Shown: positions 25,596-33,702 of the stretch, piece by piece
Layout of the letters: every line of letters begins with the position of its first letter
How positions within the stretch are numbered: position 1 is the first letter of the stretch
DNA from: BRH-c25 sp012519325
GTDB lineage: Bacteria; Bacillota; Clostridia; Lutisporales; Lutisporaceae
Direction: 5' to 3'
DNA length: 64,000 bases
NCBI GenBank assembly: GCA_050950645.1
Contig: JBMNHZ010000010.1
Location: 201,358 to 265,357, forward strand
Program-made: the position numbers and the translations under genes
The notes under the pieces: generated by a model
What the model saw: only the letters and a program-made list of their open reading frames with translations
What the model was told of the DNA's origin: nothing
Database searches by the model: none

Positions 25596-26027
25596 TTATT
25601 CACCTGCCTTCAAATCTACTTCTATAACTATATACGTTCCTTTCCCCTCTGAAGAAGTTACGCAAAATCTGTCCGAGCACTTTTTCATATTCGGCAATCC
25701 CATACCGGCTCCAAATCCCATTTCCCTTACTTGATCGGTAGCCGTTGAATAGCCTTCTTTCATCGCCAGTTCCACATCAGCTATACCAGGCCCCCTGTCA
25801 CTTGCAGTAATCCTTATAACCCCGGGAGAGATATCCAACAGGATCTGTCCGCCAAGGGAATGAATAACAATATTCATTTCCGCTTCGTAAGCGGCAATAG
25901 AAATCTTTCTTATAATGCTTGAGTCAATACCCAACTCTCTTAAAATTTTCTTTATTTTGCTTGATGTTTCTCCTGCTCTGACAAAATCATCTTTTTCTAC
26001 ATTGAATACATACCTTATATCTTTCAT
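25596..26027 (-). CDS. RsbW-like GHKL ATPase
   Basis: A 143-residue anti-sigma-factor-like ATPase. The N box is AAYEAEMNIVIHS, the G1 box ASDRGPGIAD and the G2 region MGFGAGMGLPNMKK. In stress regulation such proteins phosphorylate partner proteins or bind sigma factors; the partner here is unknown. Its stop region reaches past the start of the hydrogenase-like gene's longer frame, so they are tightly coupled. ATG 26027 follows GGAGGAATT. Confidence 0.85.
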   Translation of the reverse strand: MKDIRYVFNVEKDDFVRAGETSSKIKKILRELGIDSSIIRKISIAAYEAEMNIVIHSLGGQILLDISPGVIRITASDRGPGIADVELAMKEGYSTATDQVREMGFGAGMGLPNMKKCSDRFCVTSSEGKGTYIVIEVDLKAGE

Positions 26028-26066
26028 CAGCTAATTCCTCCAAATAGACAGCCATAATTCGATCCA

Positions 26067-26417
26067 TCAATCGATACTTACACCTTCCAGCCCGTTGCTG
26101 TAAAGCTTGCCCGAGGCAGTGTACATAGTATCTCTGGTCAGCAGCAGCGCAATTTCCTTTTCAGTTGCCAGATCGACTATATCTTTACCGGGTTTTTTCC
26201 CCCTGACAAAAACTATCGCACTCAAATCTGCCATTTCCGCAGTCCTTACCACCTGCTGATTGGTAAGCCCGGTAAGGAGAAGGGTTTTACCCTTTACAAA
26301 AGCCAATACGTCACTCATAAGGTCAGATCCGAAGGCATATGAAACTTCATTTTCCAACAGGTCATCCCCGCACAGCACTTCCGCATTCAATATTTCCTTA
26401 ACCTCACATATTTTCAT
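26067..26417 (-). CDS. DRTGG-domain protein (first copy)
   Basis: A 116-residue DRTGG protein with CGDDLLENEVSYAFGSDLMSD and LTGLTNQQVVRTAEM. It opens the cluster DRTGG - ATPase - hydrogenase-like - DRTGG - PHP. ATG 26417 follows TAAGGAGG. Its function is unknown; position suggests a role with the sensory hydrogenase. Confidence 0.82.
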   Translation of the reverse strand: MKICEVKEILNAEVLCGDDLLENEVSYAFGSDLMSDVLAFVKGKTLLLTGLTNQQVVRTAEMADLSAIVFVRGKKPGKDIVDLATEKEIALLLTRDTMYTASGKLYSNGLEGVSID

Positions 26418-26730
26418 ATATTAACCTCCTTATAACAAGATTAATGATAATTTTTGCACACTGTAAAAAATCTACCTGAACGTTTCAACGAAGCGGGAGA
26501 TATATCGGTATCCACCACCTGGCAAGGGACATCTTTTGCTCCGTTATGATTACCGGTGACATGCTCACGATATTAATATTTCATTTACAATAATTATACA
26601 ATATCTAAAACTTAAAATCGACAATAAGTTAACAAGCTCTCATTATAACAAGATTTCAATGGCAGAAGTGAGGAACACTTTACGCCTCGTTATATTTGTA
26701 CTAAAATAGAATTATCAGGAGGTGATCTAA
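26418..26730. other. Gene-free region between divergent operons
   Basis: About 310 bases separating the minus-strand DRTGG operon from the plus-strand transglycosylase. At 26480-26530 the minus strand reads tctcccgcttcgttgaaacg, which resembles tcctcccgccttattgaaacg at about 19025-19060: likely two worn copies of one sequence. No gene is supportable. Both operons should have promoters here. Confidence 0.35.
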
Positions 26731-27270
26731 TTGTCTTCTATTTTATCCGGCATCCTTCGGCAAAAGCTTTTAGAAATACAAAGTCAGCTTCCACCTTTTG
26801 TCAGAATAATAAAGGACAACCCTTCGAGCTTTGAAAACATACTTGAAGAAGAAATCAATAATCAATCCGGTATTCAACATAAATATAGCGGCGGCTATAA
26901 CCATTTAATTGAAGCCGCTTCAAAAAAATATAATATCAGCAGCAATTTAATAACTGCAGTTATAAGAGCAGAATCCGGCTTCAACCCGACGGCAGTATCA
27001 AAGGCAGGAGCAATGGGCCTCATGCAGCTTATGCCGGAAACCGCAAAAGCGCTGGGGGTAGTTAATACTTTTGACCCTGGTGAAAATATAGATGGAGGCG
27101 TCAGATACCTTAAGGATATGCTCAAAGAGTTTGGAGGCAATCTGGAGCTTGCTCTTGCAGCATACAATGCAGGTCCCAACGCTGTTAAGAAATACGGCGG
27201 AATTCCACCCTACGAAGAGACTCAGAATTATGTGAAAAAAATAATGTCAAGCCTGAGGAATAAAGTATGA
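26731..27270 (+). CDS. Lytic transglycosylase (SLT domain)
   Basis: A 179-residue protein whose last 110 residues are an SLT-family lysozyme-like domain: AVIRAESGFNPTAVSKAGAMGLMQLMP holds the catalytic glutamate (ES) and GLMQLMP motif, followed by ALAAYNAGPNAVKKYGGIPPY. It cleaves glycan strands of peptidoglycan. There is no obvious signal peptide in the first 60 residues, so export is unclear. Starts with TTG 26731, four bases after AGGAGGTGATC. Copy B of the palindromic element follows the stop. Confidence 0.88.
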   Translation: MSSILSGILRQKLLEIQSQLPPFVRIIKDNPSSFENILEEEINNQSGIQHKYSGGYNHLIEAASKKYNISSNLITAVIRAESGFNPTAVSKAGAMGLMQLMPETAKALGVVNTFDPGENIDGGVRYLKDMLKEFGGNLELALAAYNAGPNAVKKYGGIPPYEETQNYVKKIMSSLRNKV

Positions 27271-27316
27271 AGGGACAGGCGAAACGTCCCCATGTCCCTT
27301 TTCCCCATGTCCCTTT
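27271..27316. repeat. Palindromic element fragment, copy B
   Basis: One arm of the dispersed element (gacaggcgaaacgtccccatgtccc) followed by a second ttccccatgtccc. The complementary arm is missing, so this is a partial or decayed copy. It lies between convergent genes. Confidence 0.7.
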
Positions 27317-27980
27317 ATACTATTTCCTTTTTCATTATTATAAGATCCTCTGTAAGATTCTTGAACTTTATATACTGTTCTATAGTCCTGAAATAGCAGA
27401 ATTCAAGCTTCTGCCAAAAGCATCTTCCGATATCATTTCCGGCAATAATTCCAATATAGAATCTTTTTATGTCATAGCTCCTATTCAGCATATCAATCAA
27501 GGCCTCAGCCGCCTTAGTACCTATTCCCAGCCTCTGATATCTTTTATCGACAAGAATTGAAGATATCCACGCTTCCTCACTATTTTCATAATCAATCCTT
27601 CCCTTTATTACGCCAATCAGCTGCAGGCCTTCATCCTTATTGAGAAAAATCCCTGTAAAGAATTCGTGACTGTTGACAAGCACTTCCAGATATTTTTCTT
27701 TTATATCTCTCAAGGACATCCTTCCGTCTATACCGGTGGCATATATATTCTGAGCATTCTGATTGTAAAGGCTCAAGACATCCTTCAGGTCTTCCTTAGT
27801 AATGTCCTTGAATATTAAATTATCCAATTTATTATTAAGAGTAAGCATTCCTTTCACCCACATATCATATGTTTCAAAGTACGTGTCTGCATTGAATTTG
27901 ATTACTGGTATATATTCTACAAAACATAATAAATTCCTCTTTAAATCATTTAATACAACATTGCAACAAGGTAACTCCAA
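27315..27980 (-). CDS. GNAT-family N-acetyltransferase
   Basis: A 221-residue protein with a GNAT fold: SILVDKRYQRLGIGTKAAEALIDM holds the acetyl-CoA loop (QRLGIG), with GRCFWQKLEFCYFRTIEQ as the C-terminal strand region. The N-terminal 90 residues are not typical GNAT and were not recognised. The start is probably TTG 27980; no strong ribosome binding site is visible there and no in-frame upstream start exists. The acceptor is unknown. Confidence 0.78.
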   Translation of the reverse strand: MELPCCNVVLNDLKRNLLCFVEYIPVIKFNADTYFETYDMWVKGMLTLNNKLDNLIFKDITKEDLKDVLSLYNQNAQNIYATGIDGRMSLRDIKEKYLEVLVNSHEFFTGIFLNKDEGLQLIGVIKGRIDYENSEEAWISSILVDKRYQRLGIGTKAAEALIDMLNRSYDIKRFYIGIIAGNDIGRCFWQKLEFCYFRTIEQYIKFKNLTEDLIIMKKEIV

Positions 27981-28141
27981 ACGTTTCCATAATAATTTAA
28001 GTTAATTATCTTTACAATATAGAAATTTAATATATAATCATAATTAACAGTAATTCCTTTATAAATAAGAAACTGGAAGCTATGCATGTTAAAGCGGAAG
28101 AATTGTAGGGCTCATTATATTTGAATGAGGCAGGTGATGTA

Positions 28142-29176
28142 ATGGAAGAAATAAGAATAATTAAGACTTCTGATTGTGAACCCGGGATGGTATTGGCTTC
28201 CGACATCATGAACGACTATGGGGCAGTGATACTATATAAGAACTCCATATTGGACGAGTATTACATCAACAAATTAATAAAGCTGGGTTTGAATTTTGTT
28301 AAAATTTATAAAAATTATGAAATCAAAGTAAAGAAGTATGCTGTAATTGAAGCCCAATACAATAATAATCTGGAAGAATTCAAAGAAATAATATGGAACA
28401 TAAGCAACGGAAAGACTTTGGAAATGGAACGCATAAGCGAGATATCAAGAAGTCTCAGCAGCAATTTCGACTCGATAAACAATTTAATCACATGCCTCAG
28501 TAAAGTCAGATCAATTAACGAATATACCTACACTCACAGCTTGAATGTATCACTTCTGTGCTCCTTATTAGGCTCCTGGCTAAATCTTGGATATAAACAT
28601 ATTGAGCAGCTTTCCCACTGCGGGATACTTCATGACATTGGAAAATCAAAAATACCTCCTGAAATACTCAATAAGCCTGGTGTACTTACCGATGATGAAT
28701 TTGACAAAATAAAACAACATCCTGTTATTGGTTATAAGATTTTGAAGAAAAATAAAGAGATAAGTAAGGATGTTGCATTGGGAGTATTGCTGCACCATGA
28801 GAGAGAAGACGGCTCCGGTTATCCCTTTGGGTTCAAGTCGGAGAAGATTCATTACTATGCAAAGATATTGGCTGTAGTCGACATCTTTGATGCCATGACC
28901 TCAAACCGCGTTTACAAGAAGCGTCAGACACCTTTTGACGTATTGGAAATGTATGAAAGTGAATACCTGACAAAATGTGATGCCGGAATAATGCTTACCT
29001 TCCTCAAGCACATAGCAAGCTATTATATCGGTGCGACGGTCAAACTGAGCGATGGTTCTACGGGCGAGATAGTATATATTAATACCAACAGGATTTCCCG
29101 ACCTCTCATAAAATTAAAAGATAACATTATTGATCTCAGCATGGTTCCGGAGCTTGGAATTGTAGAAATGCTGTGA
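28142..29176 (+). CDS. HD-GYP domain phosphodiesterase
   Basis: A 344-residue protein with a C-terminal HD-GYP domain. Motifs: THSLNVSLL, ILHDIGKSKIP (HD), HHEREDGSGYP (GYP), DIFDAMTSNR. HD-GYP enzymes hydrolyse cyclic di-GMP or related dinucleotides. The first 110 residues are an unrecognised N-terminal region starting EEIRIIKTSDCEPGMVLASD, as in clostridial HD-GYP proteins. The start is ATG 28142, preceded by AGGTGAT; a TTG at 28121 is upstream in frame. Confidence 0.92.
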   Translation: MEEIRIIKTSDCEPGMVLASDIMNDYGAVILYKNSILDEYYINKLIKLGLNFVKIYKNYEIKVKKYAVIEAQYNNNLEEFKEIIWNISNGKTLEMERISEISRSLSSNFDSINNLITCLSKVRSINEYTYTHSLNVSLLCSLLGSWLNLGYKHIEQLSHCGILHDIGKSKIPPEILNKPGVLTDDEFDKIKQHPVIGYKILKKNKEISKDVALGVLLHHEREDGSGYPFGFKSEKIHYYAKILAVVDIFDAMTSNRVYKKRQTPFDVLEMYESEYLTKCDAGIMLTFLKHIASYYIGATVKLSDGSTGEIVYINTNRISRPLIKLKDNIIDLSMVPELGIVEML

Positions 29177-29226
29177 TTTTTGCCTGATTCAAAATTTATT
29201 AATGATGTATTCTGCTGATATTCTGG

Positions 29227-29232
29227 TATAAT
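29227..29232 (+). promoter_or_regulatory. Probable -10 box for fba
   Basis: tataat at 29227-29232 with tgg just before it, 58 bases upstream of the fba start. No good -35 box lies 17 bases upstream, so this may be an extended -10 promoter. Confidence 0.4.
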
Positions 29233-29290
29233 ATATAAGGAAGCTTTGGCCAAACAAGATACAATACTAATTGCAAAAGGAGGTATTATC

Positions 29291-30220
29291 ATGCCATTGG
29301 TAACATCAAAAGAAATGTTCAAGAAAGCATATGAAGGCCAATATGCCGTAGGAGCGTTCAATGTAAACAATATGGAAATAATTCAGGGTATTGTCGATGC
29401 TGCTAAGGAGGAGAATGCACCACTCATATTGCAGGTTTCAGCAGGTGCAAGAAAATATGCAAAACATATTTATCTAATGAAGCTGGTTGAAGCAGCAGTA
29501 GAAGACACCGGTCTTCCAATCTGCCTGCACTTGGATCATGGGGAAGACTTTGAAATATGCAAGTCTTGTATTGACGGCGGTTTTACATCCGTTATGATTG
29601 ACGGTTCCAAGTATCCCTTTGAGGAAAACATCGCTCTCACGAAAAGAGTTGTTGAATATGCCCATGAAAAAGGAGTAGTAGTAGAAGCAGAATTGGGCAA
29701 ACTGGCAGGGGTTGAGGATAATATCAATGTAAGCGCTAAGGATGCTACATATACTGACCCTGACCAGGCAGTTGAATTTGTGGAGAGAACAGGAGTTGAC
29801 TCACTTGCAATAGCAATAGGTACCAGCCATGGGGCATATAAATTTAAAGGTAAACCTCAGCTGGACTTTGAAAGGCTTGAGAAAATTACCAGGCTTCTGC
29901 CGGGCTTTCCGTTAGTCCTTCACGGTGCTTCCACAGTGCTTCCTGAGTTTGTCGAGCTGTGCAATAAATATGGAGGCAACGTTGCAGGAGCGCAGGGTGT
30001 GCCCGAGGATATGCTCCTGAGGGCAGGCAAGCTCGGTGTATGCAAAATAAACATAGATACAGATCTAAGGCTTGCAATGACAGCTTCAATAAGAAAGCAT
30101 CTCTCTGAGAATCCGGGAGACTTTGACCCGAGAAAGTATCTTGCTCCGGCAAGGGAAGCCATAAAGAATATGGTAAAACACAAGATGAGGAATGTATTGA
30201 ACTGTAGCGGCAAGATGTAA
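29291..30220 (+). CDS. fba: Fructose-bisphosphate aldolase, class II
   Basis: A 309-residue zinc-dependent aldolase that splits fructose 1,6-bisphosphate into two triose phosphates in glycolysis. Zinc ligands and phosphate loop are visible: CLHLDHGEDFE (about residues 78-88), EAELGKLAG, AIGTSHGAYKF, VLHGASTVLP and KINIDTDLR. The start is ATG 29291 after AAAAGGAGG; the open frame extends upstream to 29246 without a binding site. A strong hairpin follows the stop. Confidence 0.95.
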   Translation: MPLVTSKEMFKKAYEGQYAVGAFNVNNMEIIQGIVDAAKEENAPLILQVSAGARKYAKHIYLMKLVEAAVEDTGLPICLHLDHGEDFEICKSCIDGGFTSVMIDGSKYPFEENIALTKRVVEYAHEKGVVVEAELGKLAGVEDNINVSAKDATYTDPDQAVEFVERTGVDSLAIAIGTSHGAYKFKGKPQLDFERLEKITRLLPGFPLVLHGASTVLPEFVELCNKYGGNVAGAQGVPEDMLLRAGKLGVCKINIDTDLRLAMTASIRKHLSENPGDFDPRKYLAPAREAIKNMVKHKMRNVLNCSGKM

Positions 30221-30226
30221 TAGTAC

Positions 30227-30257
30227 AGGCGACCAGCCAGTATATGGCTGGTCGCCT
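30227..30257 (+). terminator. Hairpin after fba
   Basis: Perfect 13-base arms aggcgaccagcca / tggctggtcgcct with a gtata-type loop, seven bases after the stop. The T run is weak (cttcg), so termination may be factor-dependent or the hairpin may act as a 3' stabiliser. Confidence 0.65.
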
Positions 30258-30412
30258 TCGTTGCGCAGCTGCAGCTGCGGCTGTGTCAGGGAAAGCCCCG
30301 GATAGCGGAAGGTGCCCAGGGCGCCCGACCGGTCAATCCATAGTATTTCCTTATATGTTCCTCCCCGCACATAAATGGTGTTGCAGCTCAACTGAATATA
30401 ATGCCTTTTCAA
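30239..30412 (-). other. GC-rich ORF fragment, unrecognised
   Basis: An open minus-strand segment of about 58 codons starting at TTG 30412, with SCNTIYVRGGTYKEILWIDR and FRYPGLSLTQPQLQLRNEG. Base composition at 30245-30345 is clearly richer in G and C than its neighbours. It runs into the fba terminator and has no clear ribosome binding site. Probably a gene remnant of outside origin; I could not name a family. Confidence 0.3.
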
Positions 30413-30435
30413 AGGTCTTCCAGGGCTTGTCAGAT

Positions 30436-30485
30436 GAAAAGGGATATCGCAAACTACTTATCAGGTAGTTTTGCAATATCCCTCT
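30436..30485 (-). terminator. Probable terminator; second copy of the ggatatc hairpin
   Basis: Inverted repeat gggatatcgcaaactac / gtagttttgcaatatccc just past the stop of the minus-strand C-GCAxxG gene. It matches the hairpin after minE (4996-5045) in design and sequence, so it is a repeated element used as a 3' end. Confidence 0.55.
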
Positions 30486-30486
30486 C

Positions 30487-30930
30487 TTAAATATCCAACT
30501 CATCCAGTATCCACTGCGTCACCTGCACTACCAGGGGGCCGCAAAGCTCATTGTGCCTTTTCAGCTTTTCCTCTTCTGTTTCTACGGTTTTTTTCATATC
30601 CAAATCTGTAATATCATAACAGAAGGTTGATCCGTACTTCTCCTTGAATTTTCCAAATATCCTGTCTGCCGGTAAAAATGATTTATCCTTGCTGTCTTCA
30701 CTGGATCTTCTGCCTCCGACCAGTCCCATACAGATAAATGCAGCATTCAATGCTCCGCAGTTGCTTCCGTTCTTGCTCATTCCCGCCCCGAAAGGAGTTG
30801 CGATTTTCTGTGGTATTTCCTTGTCCACTCCTAAATAATCACATACAGCCATTACCACAGATTCACAACAGTTATAGCCTCCATTGAAGTAACTCATCAA
30901 TTCTTCTTTAATTTTCTCATGTTTATCCAT
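30487..30930 (-). CDS. C_GCAxxG_C_C family redox-type protein
   Basis: A 147-residue protein with the cysteine pattern of the C_GCAxxG_C_C family: GGYNCCESVVMAV, then FGAGMSKNGSNCGALNAAFI, FCYDIT and LCGPLV. Such proteins are often found near redox or metal proteins, and some are annotated as split-soret cytochrome-like; none is biochemically settled. ATG 30930 follows AGGAGGGG. Monocistronic by context. Confidence 0.82.
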   Translation of the reverse strand: MDKHEKIKEELMSYFNGGYNCCESVVMAVCDYLGVDKEIPQKIATPFGAGMSKNGSNCGALNAAFICMGLVGGRRSSEDSKDKSFLPADRIFGKFKEKYGSTFCYDITDLDMKKTVETEEEKLKRHNELCGPLVVQVTQWILDELDI

Positions 30931-31030
30931 TTTACCCCTCCTATTTTAATTGATTCATCCCCTGGATATGCTAAATGAAATATGTTAAATTTCTAACCTG
31001 ATTATAACATAAATCATTCAGCCCCATTCT

Positions 31031-31546
31031 TTATCTTTTAAACATGCCGGCTTTTGACTCATAATAATAAATCAGCCTGGAATAGACGTAATCATATGCC
31101 AGAAATATCACTTGCATTACTGCGAAAGAAACTGCCGGCAGAATAATGCTATTTGCAAAGGCCACCGGAAACATCGTAATAAAAAGGCTCTTGAACAACA
31201 AATACCATAGAAGCCCTGAAATGTTGAAAACGGCAAGCTTAAGAAGCAATTCAACTGCCGCCTTCCTGCCCTTTTCTATAAAGTACTTGAAAATTGGATA
31301 ATGACCGAAAAAAAATACAAAAGGAGCTATTCCGATAATATTGCCTGTTATAAGTACATTCAATAAGGAAACCGCACAATAAACGGCAATCCCTGCTCCT
31401 GCTCCGAATTCAACAATTATAACGGAAACAGGCAGTGAAGCCAGGAAATATAATGTCAGTTTGCCTGTAGGCATAATAGTGCTTATATATAAAAGCATCG
31501 CTGCCATACCTGTAAATATGCCGGTAAATGCAATTTTTCTGCTCAT
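31031..31546 (-). CDS. Membrane protein, ECF substrate-component-like
   Basis: A 171-residue protein with five to six hydrophobic helices (for example FTGIFTGMAAMLLYISTIM and VIIVEFGAGAGIAVYCAVSL). The size and layout resemble S components of ECF vitamin transporters or the DUF2232 group, but no signature was certain. ATG 31546 follows AAGGAAGTG. It is downstream of, and probably in an operon with, the DnaJ-like gene. Confidence 0.6.
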   Translation of the reverse strand: MSRKIAFTGIFTGMAAMLLYISTIMPTGKLTLYFLASLPVSVIIVEFGAGAGIAVYCAVSLLNVLITGNIIGIAPFVFFFGHYPIFKYFIEKGRKAAVELLLKLAVFNISGLLWYLLFKSLFITMFPVAFANSIILPAVSFAVMQVIFLAYDYVYSRLIYYYESKAGMFKR

Positions 31547-31564
31547 AATGCCACTTCCTTCTGC

Positions 31565-32191
31565 TTAACAGCATCTGATGAAGTCTCCGCCCATGCATTC
31601 ACAGCAGCAATCCGTACATATCATACACTGACAGAGGGTGCAAAGATCCGGTCCCGTACTGTAGCCCCTTCTGTCATATACAGTGGACTGATACTGCCTG
31701 TTGGCATTCATAACCCTGGCCAATGCGTCTCTGAATTCAAAATTTGTAGGCTCCATATCCACAGCAGTCTTCAAGCATGTGACCGCCTCATTATACCAGC
31801 CTCGCCTCATGAATATAAGTCCTCTGAGGTAATACCATTCTCCGCCTCTGAAGCTTATTCTATTCAATATTTCTTCCGCAGCCGCAGTATTGCCCATATT
31901 CACGTATATCCTTGCCTGATCATACAAGCCCCTGTCCGTGTTCTCCCGATTGTTTCCATACCTGGGCTCCTCCTGCCGCCTGCCGCTGCTTCCTCTTCCG
32001 GATTCCATTTTTTTCATGAGGTAATCGTATGCCTCATTTATTTCTTTAAGCTTCTCTTCAGCCAGATCTGACAGGGGATTATTCCGGTATTGATCCGGAT
32101 GATACTTTCTGACCAATTCCTTATATGCCTTTCTTATTTCTTCAACACTTGCGCCTTCTCTAATACCTAATATCTCGTACGGATTCCTCAT
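31565..32191 (-). CDS. DnaJ-domain protein with TPR-like middle and Cys-rich tail
   Basis: A 208-residue protein: J domain at residues 3-63 with the HPD motif (RKYHPDQYRNN), a low-complexity linker, a helical repeat region (YVNMGNTAAAEEILNRI; YNEAVTCLKTAVDMEPTN) and a cysteine-rich end CTLCQCMICTDCCCECMGG. A J domain would stimulate an Hsp70; the tail may bind metal. It is distinct from chaperone DnaJ. ATG 32191 lies inside the end of the DUF5685 gene (32-base overlap). Confidence 0.85.
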   Translation of the reverse strand: MRNPYEILGIREGASVEEIRKAYKELVRKYHPDQYRNNPLSDLAEEKLKEINEAYDYLMKKMESGRGSSGRRQEEPRYGNNRENTDRGLYDQARIYVNMGNTAAAEEILNRISFRGGEWYYLRGLIFMRRGWYNEAVTCLKTAVDMEPTNFEFRDALARVMNANRQYQSTVYDRRGYSTGPDLCTLCQCMICTDCCCECMGGDFIRCC

Positions 32192-33074
32192 CTCTCATGC
32201 AACTCCTTTTTTCACTGGTAATGCCGTTTAATATCCGCTCTGTTTTTTCATATAATCCCTCATACATAATGTTATTTATTATACTTTTATTCTTCATGCT
32301 TAACAGCTCCAAAGAACAGGTACTTTGTGAAAGTGCCTGAAGGAGATTGATTCTTACATCTTCTGCTATAGAAGCCTTAAATGACTTCACATCCTGATCC
32401 TTATATTTGTATTGCCTGAGAAGAGGATTATAGCTTCCGCTCCTTATATCCCTTTCAATATCATCAAAGGCATCAATAATATAAATCCATTTCCCAAGAT
32501 TGTAGCCTATCCATCCCAGTATCCTTGGCACCGACTTATCCTCACCGATGTATCCTGCTGCCAGCAGCTGCATCATCATATTTGCAAAAGGTTCTGCCGC
32601 TTCATCTATTGAACTGCAGCCATTCTTCTCCAGGTCCAACTGGGAAGAAACAGATGAAGAGATAATTCCGTCAATGCTCTTATTTCTCAAGGCAGCGCTT
32701 TTATAGCCCTTATGGAAAATCAGTTTTATAAGTGTCGGAAACAAGCCTCCTTCATCCCTTATATCATCCTTCAGTTTATAATACGTAAGCAGAACGTTAA
32801 TGTCTGCCGCAAAATCTATACTCATGCTTTCTTTGACTATCCATTTTCTCTTTAACGGATTAGCTATGCAGCTTTCCCTCTTAAGCACCGGTGTCTCATT
32901 GTGAACCGAAGCCAGCAGCAGCCCAAGAAAAACCGCATCATAATTCAGCGCAAGTCTGGAAAGTACTCCGAAGCTTCTGCCCATAGATTTGCACAAGCCG
33001 CAGTAATATCCCCTGAACAATTCGAATTCCTTTATCTTTAACTCCTTAACCGAAGGCCTTATATATCCAAACAT
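32160..33074 (-). CDS. DUF5685 family protein
   Basis: A 304-residue protein with the family start MFGYIRPSVKELKIKEFELF followed by YYCGLCKSMG. The rest is helical with a few cysteines. The function is unknown. It pairs with the J-domain gene in many Clostridia; here the two overlap. The start is ATG 33074, six bases after AGGAG; a further ATG at 33113 has no such site. Confidence 0.75.
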   Translation of the reverse strand: MFGYIRPSVKELKIKEFELFRGYYCGLCKSMGRSFGVLSRLALNYDAVFLGLLLASVHNETPVLKRESCIANPLKRKWIVKESMSIDFAADINVLLTYYKLKDDIRDEGGLFPTLIKLIFHKGYKSAALRNKSIDGIISSSVSSQLDLEKNGCSSIDEAAEPFANMMMQLLAAGYIGEDKSVPRILGWIGYNLGKWIYIIDAFDDIERDIRSGSYNPLLRQYKYKDQDVKSFKASIAEDVRINLLQALSQSTCSLELLSMKNKSIINNIMYEGLYEKTERILNGITSEKRSCMRDEESVRDIRY

Positions 33075-33205
33075 ATATACTCCTATATCAGAATTAAAAT
33101 ACTCCTGCGCCATCGTTTCCTAAATATTATAACACAAAATATCATAACATAAAAAGTCTGCTCCGCTGCGGTCTGAGGCCTTATAATTCCCACCTATCAA
33201 TTAAA

Positions 33206-33256
33206 AAGGGGCTGCTGCCCAATGAACTTTATTCATTCATTATGCAACAGCCCCTT
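33206..33256. terminator. Terminator downstream of the P-loop gene
   Basis: Stem aaggggctg-c-tgc / gca-a-cagcccctt around a 25-base loop. The A run at 33202-33207 gives a U run in the minus-strand RNA. Confidence 0.7.
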
Positions 33257-33291
33257 CTGTATATCTGAATTTAATTGTTTTCCCAGTCAAT

Positions 33292-33702
33292 TCATATCAG
33301 GTAGCTCTTGAGAAATTCAGGTATCCCTTCTACAGCCCTGCTGCAGCTTACCGTGAAATTTACCCCGAACTTTTCATGCAGCCTCTCAAGATTCCTGATA
33401 AACCCTTCAAGGCAATCATCCGATGCATTGCTTATTATTTTCTGTCCATCGATGTATATATTCTCTATATCAAAATCCTGTGATATTATCCCGCAAATAA
33501 AACCATAAAAGGATTTAAGATTCTCAATCTGGAAATCTCCGGTTTCAATCAGCCTTATGTTTCGGTTAAGATCATGCATCCTGTTTCTGTCTCTGTCGAT
33601 AAATACTACATTACCTTTTGCCGTCCTGCCTGATTCATTAGCCATTTCGATCATTCTTTTTGTTTTGCCTGAGCCTTTCACGCCCAGAATAAACTTAACC
33701 AT
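33292..33702 (-). CDS. Small P-loop ATP/GTP-binding protein
   Basis: A 136-residue protein with a Walker A motif GVKGSGKTKR (residues 7-16) and a Walker-B-like FIDRDR. No DNA-binding or membrane part is visible. I know similar clostridial hypothetical proteins but no function. ATG 33702 follows TAGGGGG. Monocistronic. Confidence 0.65.
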   Translation of the reverse strand: MVKFILGVKGSGKTKRMIEMANESGRTAKGNVVFIDRDRNRMHDLNRNIRLIETGDFQIENLKSFYGFICGIISQDFDIENIYIDGQKIISNASDDCLEGFIRNLERLHEKFGVNFTVSCSRAVEGIPEFLKSYLI

